Part shown: positions 44,651 to 48,050 of the stretch, in pieces
Layout of the letters: each line of letters opens with the position of its first letter
Position numbering within the stretch: the first letter of the stretch is position 1
DNA from: a virus
Length of the DNA: 48,050 bases
IMG/VR virus record: IMGVR_UViG_3300030451_002683
Location: 1 to 48,050 of that record
Strand: one strand, 5' to 3'
Notes under the pieces: model-generated
Told to the model about the DNA's origin: nothing
Database searches by the model: none
The model's input: the letters and a program-made list of their open reading frames with translations, nothing else
Made by a program: the position numbers and the translations under genes

Positions 44651-45613
44651 ATAGGCGTTATGCAGGACTGTGGTATACAATATTAGTAAAAAGCATAATA
44701 TAATATAGCTAGTGTTACATAGCGCCTAGACGGTTTAATAGACTTAATTGGGATCATTGTTAAAGAGTTGCTAGCTCTAAGTATTAATACTGCAATGGGA
44801 AACCATCGGTTTGAATCCGTAAAAGGTTATGTTGTACAGACTGAAATTATACATAGCCTTATGACAGGAAATTATACCTGCTGTGTCTGTATAGCCTGAG
44901 CATGCTTAAGGGGTAGCGTGTCCTAACTGCTCAAGTATTAAAATTGTGGGAGTTGATAGAGCAAAGGTATTACACAATGGTGAAAGTCCGTGTAATCTTA
45001 ATCTGCAGATAAGTCTGACCCAATGGGAAAGATCCAACTCTATTTATCGTATAGAGATCCATGAGATCCCAAAGGAGAATTTCCTGCGTGCGATAATCTC
45101 TCACAATAGCTATTAAAATTGCAGAGTGGTTGGATTGAGTAGGGTTGCTGAAAAATCTTAGAAAACCTTCGGGATTGCCCCATGTAGCGCATGGAATCTC
45201 TGCAATACGTGTTGACCGAGAAGTCCAACGCCCTGAAAAGATCCTTTAGCGGGGATACTGCGTGACTATAAAAGCTGACGGCATAGAATTAAAATAAAAC
45301 TTATCCTATATCAATGTTAACTTGCCCTTGGCTTATACCCAAGAAGGCGAGAGTCCTGAGATAACAACAGGTAAGGTATAGGAGCGCATTAAATTTATCT
45401 GGTAACGGAGGTCGTGGGACTGAGATGTTATCACAGCTGAGGTAGACTATAGGTAGAGAGAAAGTTCTAGGCCTAGAAAACAACAAGCTTACCTGTAGCG
45501 GGAGGTCTAAAAGCATGCTCCTAACTGGGGTATTCGGATGACTCTTGAGTGGTTTTGGAGACGTTACCACAATAAATATAAACGTCTCTAATAATTTAAT
45601 AACTCTCAAACCA
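44651..45613 (+). ncRNA. large ornate non-coding RNA, GOLLD/ROOL-class candidate
   Basis: About 960 bases without a credible gene, between a terminator and the ribosome site at 45628, and clearly richer in G+C than surrounding DNA. Helices seen: TAGGCGTTATG (44652-44662) with 44718-44728; ATGG-GAAA-CCAT (44795-44806); CGG-TTTGAAT-CCG (44807-44819); TACAGAC (44835-44841) with 44885-44891; TGAGCA (44897-44902) with 44928-44933; GAGTTG (44950-44955) with 45035-45040; ATTACAC (44969-44975) with 44990-44996; ATTGCAGAG (45118-45126) with 45198-45206; CCATG/CATGG (45180-45194); TCCTATA (45304-45310) with 45377-45383; CTTGG/CCAAG (45327-45343); ACAGGTAAG (45367-45375) with 45488-45496; GAGACGTT (45558-45565) with 45581-45588; TGGTTT (45550-45555) with 45608-45613. 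Giant ornate RNAs without ORFs are known from phages. Family identity and exact ends are not determined; the 5' end may extend to about 44520. Confidence 0.75.
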
Positions 45614-45627
45614 ATAAGGAGAAACAA

Positions 45628-46446
45628 ATGAGTAAAGAATATGATAGATATGCAGATCATAGTTGTGTAGATGAAGAAGGTAATCAATTACTTGATACAA
45701 TTATAAGAAATGAAGATGATGAAGAAGTTTTAGATAGAGCTGTAGAGGTGATGAACCTTGCTAGTGATATATCTGGTGAAGAATATGTAATGTTTAAAGA
45801 AATAGTTGACAGAGTAAGAAATGAAATGGTATTAGACCATGAACAAATAGATATATTTCACAACAATAACAGTACTGGAATGAAACCTAGAACAGATTTC
45901 TTTTCTGGTATTACAAAAATGAGCTCTCTGTTTAAAAGATATTTTATAGAAAATCAATGGAAATATGTTTATACTTATAAAGATAATTCTTGGCAGCCTT
46001 TAAACAGTAAAAAGGACATTATTAAAAGTATTAGACAATTTGTTTATGATAGACATTGTACAAATTATGATTGGCCTAATAAAATATATATGGCTTCAGT
46101 ATGTTATGAAGATTATTGGGGTAATTATCCTGCTTTTAGTGGGAAACTTAAACCAATAGATTTTGCTAGATGTTTTGCTGATGTTGTTTATGCTTTAGGT
46201 AGATTCATGCATTATGTTAGTGAACAACCTCATCTTAAAGGAGGTGATTATAACTCTTATGAGCCAAGTTTTAAAGTTGAAGAAGTATATTTAGGTGATG
46301 TTGAACATTTTCTAGAAAACTATATAAAATGGTATAAAGATAATGATAAAGAGCATGTATATGAGTTATTAGTTGATGTATATACAGATATAGTAGATGC
46401 AGATAATTATGAAGATTATGAAAAAAGTTTAGGAGAAGAATCATGA
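45628..46446 (+). CDS. unknown 272-aa early-type protein
   Basis: Starts MSKEYDRYADHSCVDEEGNQ after AATAAGGAGAAA, directly behind the large structured RNA, so the RNA may be part of its leader or be processed from it. Acidic, helical N-terminal third; the middle has many aromatic residues (FIENQWKYVYTYKDNSWQPL; VCYEDYWGNYPAF) and an FARCFADVVYALGRFMHYVS helix. No catalytic motif recognised. Its end overlaps the next ATG by 4 bases. Confidence 0.75.
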   Translation: MSKEYDRYADHSCVDEEGNQLLDTIIRNEDDEEVLDRAVEVMNLASDISGEEYVMFKEIVDRVRNEMVLDHEQIDIFHNNNSTGMKPRTDFFSGITKMSSLFKRYFIENQWKYVYTYKDNSWQPLNSKKDIIKSIRQFVYDRHCTNYDWPNKIYMASVCYEDYWGNYPAFSGKLKPIDFARCFADVVYALGRFMHYVSEQPHLKGGDYNSYEPSFKVEEVYLGDVEHFLENYIKWYKDNDKEHVYELLVDVYTDIVDADNYEDYEKSLGEES

Positions 46447-46556
46447 TGCAAATTAAATGTAGAAATATAGTAATTACTTGTACTTGTACTTGTACTTATA
46501 ATATTCTAGGAAATACTACTCACAGATATGGTTTTTGTGAATGTTGTTATTCTTAA
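46443..46556 (+). CDS. tiny Cys-rich protein
   Basis: 37 aa starting MMQIKCRNIVITCTCTCTYN, with a final FCECCYS. Eight or so Cys residues could bind zinc. The CT repeats arise from three copies of ACTTGT in the DNA. The ATG overlaps the end of the previous gene, but no strong ribosome site is visible beyond AGGAGAAG. Moderately convincing. Confidence 0.45.
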   Translation: MMQIKCRNIVITCTCTCTYNILGNTTHRYGFCECCYS

Positions 46557-46565
46557 ATAAATACC

Positions 46566-46727
46566 CGACACACTGGAGCGATTCGAAAGTGAACCTTGAC
46601 AGGTTATGTACTACCTAGGGAGTATATTTAGAACACTATTAGATACCAATCTCGGCCCTGTTGATGGATGCTACCGATAGAACCTTTATGGTCACTAAGC
46701 TAAAGCAATCACCAGGGCTGGTGTGTT
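46566..46727 (+). ncRNA. helix-closed structured RNA element C
   Basis: The ends pair: ACACAC (46568-46573) with GTGTGT (46721-46726), extended by wobble pairs. Inside are AACCT-TGAC-AGGTT (46592-46605), ATGTACT (46606-46612) with AGTATAT (46621-46627), and GCCCTG (46655-46660) with CAGGGC (46713-46718). This is a multi-branched RNA of about 160 nt without an ORF, richer in G+C than neighbours. It ends about 40 bases before the gene at 46769. Confidence 0.6.
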
Positions 46728-46753
46728 AAACAGTTAATATAAAACAGTTAATA
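46728..46753 (+). repeat. two tandem copies of AAACAGTTAATA
   Basis: Exact copies at 46728-46739 and 46742-46753, period 14, directly after structured RNA element C and before the AAAAGGAG site of the next gene. Confidence 0.7.
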
Positions 46754-46768
46754 AAAGGAGATCCTACC

Positions 46769-46951
46769 ATGGGAAAAAAAGAAGTTTTTAATGTATTACC
46801 AGAATCAATAATAGAGAATGATAGTTTAGATAATATCTTGAAGGCATTTCTTATTGCTAGAAAAGATATAATGAAAGCTAAATCAAGAAAGCAGGCTAAG
46901 TCTGTTATAACTCTTGGGAAAGGTAGTAAGGTAATAGAGAAATGCATATAG
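46769..46951 (+). CDS. small protein, unknown
   Basis: 60 aa, MGKKEVFNVLPESIIENDSL start after AAAAGGAGATCC. N-terminal acidic, C-terminal basic helix with KAKSRKQAKS. Overlaps the next gene by 10 bases. No family recognised. Confidence 0.6.
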   Translation: MGKKEVFNVLPESIIENDSLDNILKAFLIARKDIMKAKSRKQAKSVITLGKGSKVIEKCI

Positions 46952-47124
46952 AATCATTTGTATTAATAATACTTGGCCTTATAAGTATTATAACATTTAC
47001 TATGGCAATACATGGCATACTTATGTTCTTCAGACAATTAAATGATGATTGGAAAATTAGAAAAGTGCAGCGCAAGTATGCTGAGAAGTATGATGATCCA
47101 TTCTATGTAGAGGAGGATAAGTAA
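46942..47124 (+). CDS. small membrane protein
   Basis: 60 aa: one strong membrane helix at about 5-30 (SFVLIILGLISIITFTMAIH) followed by a charged cytoplasmic-type tail ending DDPFYVEEDK. Ends in TAATG overlap with the next gene. May modify the host membrane or anchor partners; function unknown. Confidence 0.6.
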   Translation: MHIESFVLIILGLISIITFTMAIHGILMFFRQLNDDWKIRKVQRKYAEKYDDPFYVEEDK

Positions 47125-47297
47125 TGGCAGGTAATTATACAGAAATGTTAGAGATAGTCAAGCGACTACAAGAGGCAAAAGCCAAAATACTTTCTAAGAT
47201 TGAGACTGAGACTAAAGCTTTGGAAGCATTAGATAAGGATATTAAGAAGTTTCAGTTTCAAATGTCAAAAGGAATTGGTAGGAGAGTAGACCTGTAG
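47124..47297 (+). CDS. small coiled-coil protein
   Basis: 57 aa, MAGNYTEMLEIVKRLQEAKA start, with GAGGAGGAT site. A continuous charged heptad helix and basic end (SKGIGRRVDL). Its TAG stop lies inside the 5' arm of a perfect 8-bp hairpin, ACCTGTAG (47290-47297) with CTACAGGT (47320-47327), so message end and structure are linked. Confidence 0.65.
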   Translation: MAGNYTEMLEIVKRLQEAKAKILSKIETETKALEALDKDIKKFQFQMSKGIGRRVDL

Positions 47298-47333
47298 GAG
47301 TAGACAAGGCTCAAAACAGCTACAGGTTAACAT

Positions 47334-47401
47334 AACACCCATCATCGATAGTACTGCACTAAGGGCTTAAACTGACTGGTTTAGGCCTGTTGGTGGGTGT
47401 T
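47334..47401 (+). ncRNA. three-way-junction structured RNA element D
   Basis: Closing helix of 10 pairs, AACACCCATC (47334-47343) with GGTGGGTGTT (47392-47401). Inside lie TAGT/ACTA (47349-47361) and a 10-pair hairpin GGGCTTAAAC (47363-47372) with GTTTAGGCCT (47379-47388). AATTTTT follows, which could give terminator activity, but the branched body is more than a terminator needs. An 8-bp hairpin (47290-47327) stands immediately before it. Confidence 0.6.
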
Positions 47402-47422
47402 AATTTTTAAAAGGAGAATAAT

Positions 47423-47512
47423 ATGTATTTATTAATATCACTGTTAATAATAGCTTTAGGAATATTATGGTTAATATTAACAAGGGCAGGTATAGATGAC
47501 CTCCACGATTAA
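47423..47512 (+). CDS. 29-residue membrane peptide
   Basis: MYLLISLLIIALGILWLILT followed by RAGIDDLHD; nearly all is one membrane helix. AAAAGGAGAATA gives an excellent start at 47423. Its end overlaps the next gene by 17 bases. Short phage membrane peptides of this kind are common but of unknown role. Confidence 0.6.
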   Translation: MYLLISLLIIALGILWLILTRAGIDDLHD

Positions 47513-47861
47513 TTATGTTATATATCACAGAAATAACAGACAACTTGAACTAACAAACCACATTGAACCAGATGGTGATCTTGATCCTAACTATACACTA
47601 ATTAGGAACAGAGCCTTAACAGGAATATATATCAATGATGAATTTGTAAGTCAAGATGCAAAATCATTTAAATGGCTCATAGAATGTGCTAAAACGCAAA
47701 AAGAAGGGCAATATTGTCCTATATGTAGTGGCATATTTGAAGATGCATTAAATAATAACTATAAAATAACTAAGTTTTATAGAGATAACGTAGTAGACGC
47801 TGATATACCACATCCATTGCTTGATGAGGTAATTAAAGTGTTTAAAAATAAGGAGAAGTAG
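47496..47861 (+). CDS. unknown protein with a CxxC pair
   Basis: 121 aa, MTSTINYVIYHRNNRQLELT start. Contains C-P-I-C (near residue 74), which with C64 could form a small metal site, but a full zinc finger is not clear. Helical C-terminal end (LLDEVIKVFKNKEK). The start has GGGCAGG upstream and lies in the preceding small gene. Confidence 0.6.
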   Translation: MTSTINYVIYHRNNRQLELTNHIEPDGDLDPNYTLIRNRALTGIYINDEFVSQDAKSFKWLIECAKTQKEGQYCPICSGIFEDALNNNYKITKFYRDNVVDADIPHPLLDEVIKVFKNKEK

Positions 47862-47862
47862 T

Positions 47863-48050
47863 ATGGGATTTGATTTAAGTGGTATGAACCCTAAAATACA
47901 CAAACATGAGTCTGAATACAAGTATTTTAAAGAAGATAGCGACTTGTGGAAGGATGAGAACATAGAAAGACGTAAAAAGTATTTTCAAGACATGGAAAGG
48001 TATCATGAAGACAATCCAGGCGTGTATTTTCGTAATAATGTGTGGTGGTG
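47863..48050 (+). CDS. conserved phage protein, 3' truncated by the window
   Basis: The first 62 residues begin MGFDLSGMNPKIHKHESEYK and reach PGVYFRNNVWWW at the window edge. Proteins with an MGFDLxGxNP start and a Y-F-R-N-N-x-W-W-W block are a recognisable conserved phage type in aquatic phages; their function is not known to me. The ATG follows AAGGAGAAG. Confidence 0.7.
   Translation, partial: MGFDLSGMNPKIHKHESEYKYFKEDSDLWKDENIERRKKYFQDMERYHEDNPGVYFRNNVWW

Noticed and set aside
44800-44830. tRNA gene suggested by the T-arm-like GGTTTGAATCC
   Set aside because: The stem is only 3 bp, no 7-bp acceptor helix or anticodon arm lies at the right distances, so it is read as a T-loop in the large RNA.
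44651-45613. Group I or group II self-splicing intron
   Set aside because: No interrupted gene flanks it: a terminator lies upstream and the next gene has its own ribosome site and ATG. No domain V-like hairpin or homing endonuclease ORF was seen.
45301-45687. - strand ORF of 128 codons across the large RNA
   Set aside because: Crosses the strong + strand gene start at 45628, has no ribosome site, and is hydrophobic-random; treated as a shadow.
1-48050. CRISPR array, integrase, transposase or attachment site
   Set aside because: No regularly spaced repeats and no recombinase motifs were found; tandem repeats seen have only two or three short units.

Overview
The window looks like most of the genome of an AT-rich, lytic-type tailed bacteriophage, cut at both ends. 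It has a P22-type portal, terminase, HK97-like capsid block, collagen-poor marine-type tail fibre and a large set of ejection-type virion proteins. I see no tape measure, sheath or tail-tube genes, so a short-tailed (podovirus-like) particle is the best inference. The strong A/T bias and the family resemblance of several small proteins suggest an aquatic, low-GC host. This is inference; nothing in the window identifies the host. I see no integrase, tRNA gene, CRISPR array or insertion sequence.

Left arm, + strand (1-5012): a 5'-truncated ThiF/E1-like gene, then an ERF single-strand annealing protein, a candidate SSB with an acidic aromatic tail, a primase-helicase fusion, several small genes, a PD-(D/E)XK-type nuclease and a terminator. 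This is a DNA replication and recombination block.

Central block, - strand (43926 down to 5066): a long, tightly overlapping late region. Read in transcription order it has two small genes, a GH108-type muramidase, TerS, a small membrane protein, TerL, small basic proteins, portal, scaffold, major capsid, head accessory and neck proteins, a LamG-like protein, small membrane proteins, a calcineurin-like phosphoesterase, a 1392-aa tail hub-like protein and a 1537-aa fibre. After an internal promoter region (20917-20991) come six probable ejection or cargo genes. One of these is a 3062-residue protein carrying the RNA polymerase catalytic signature DFDGD. I read it as a candidate virion-packaged, YonO/crAss-like RNA polymerase.

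Right arm, + strand (44128-48050): small unrecognised early-type genes separated by unusually structured non-coding DNA. The most striking part is about 960-1100 nt without a plausible gene (about 44520-45613). It is richer in G+C than its surroundings and full of perfect local helices, including a GAAA-capped hairpin, a T-loop-like hairpin and nested 7-11 bp stems. It resembles the class of giant ornate phage RNAs (GOLLD/ROOL type), but I cannot assign it to a family by eye. Smaller helix-closed RNAs lie at 46566-46727, 47334-47401, 1460-1540 and 1551-1689, all on + strand gaps just before a ribosome binding site.

Together the layout suggests that a polymerase injected with the DNA could start early transcription of the outward arms, with the late - strand block expressed from sigma70-like promoters. 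That link is an inference to be tested.
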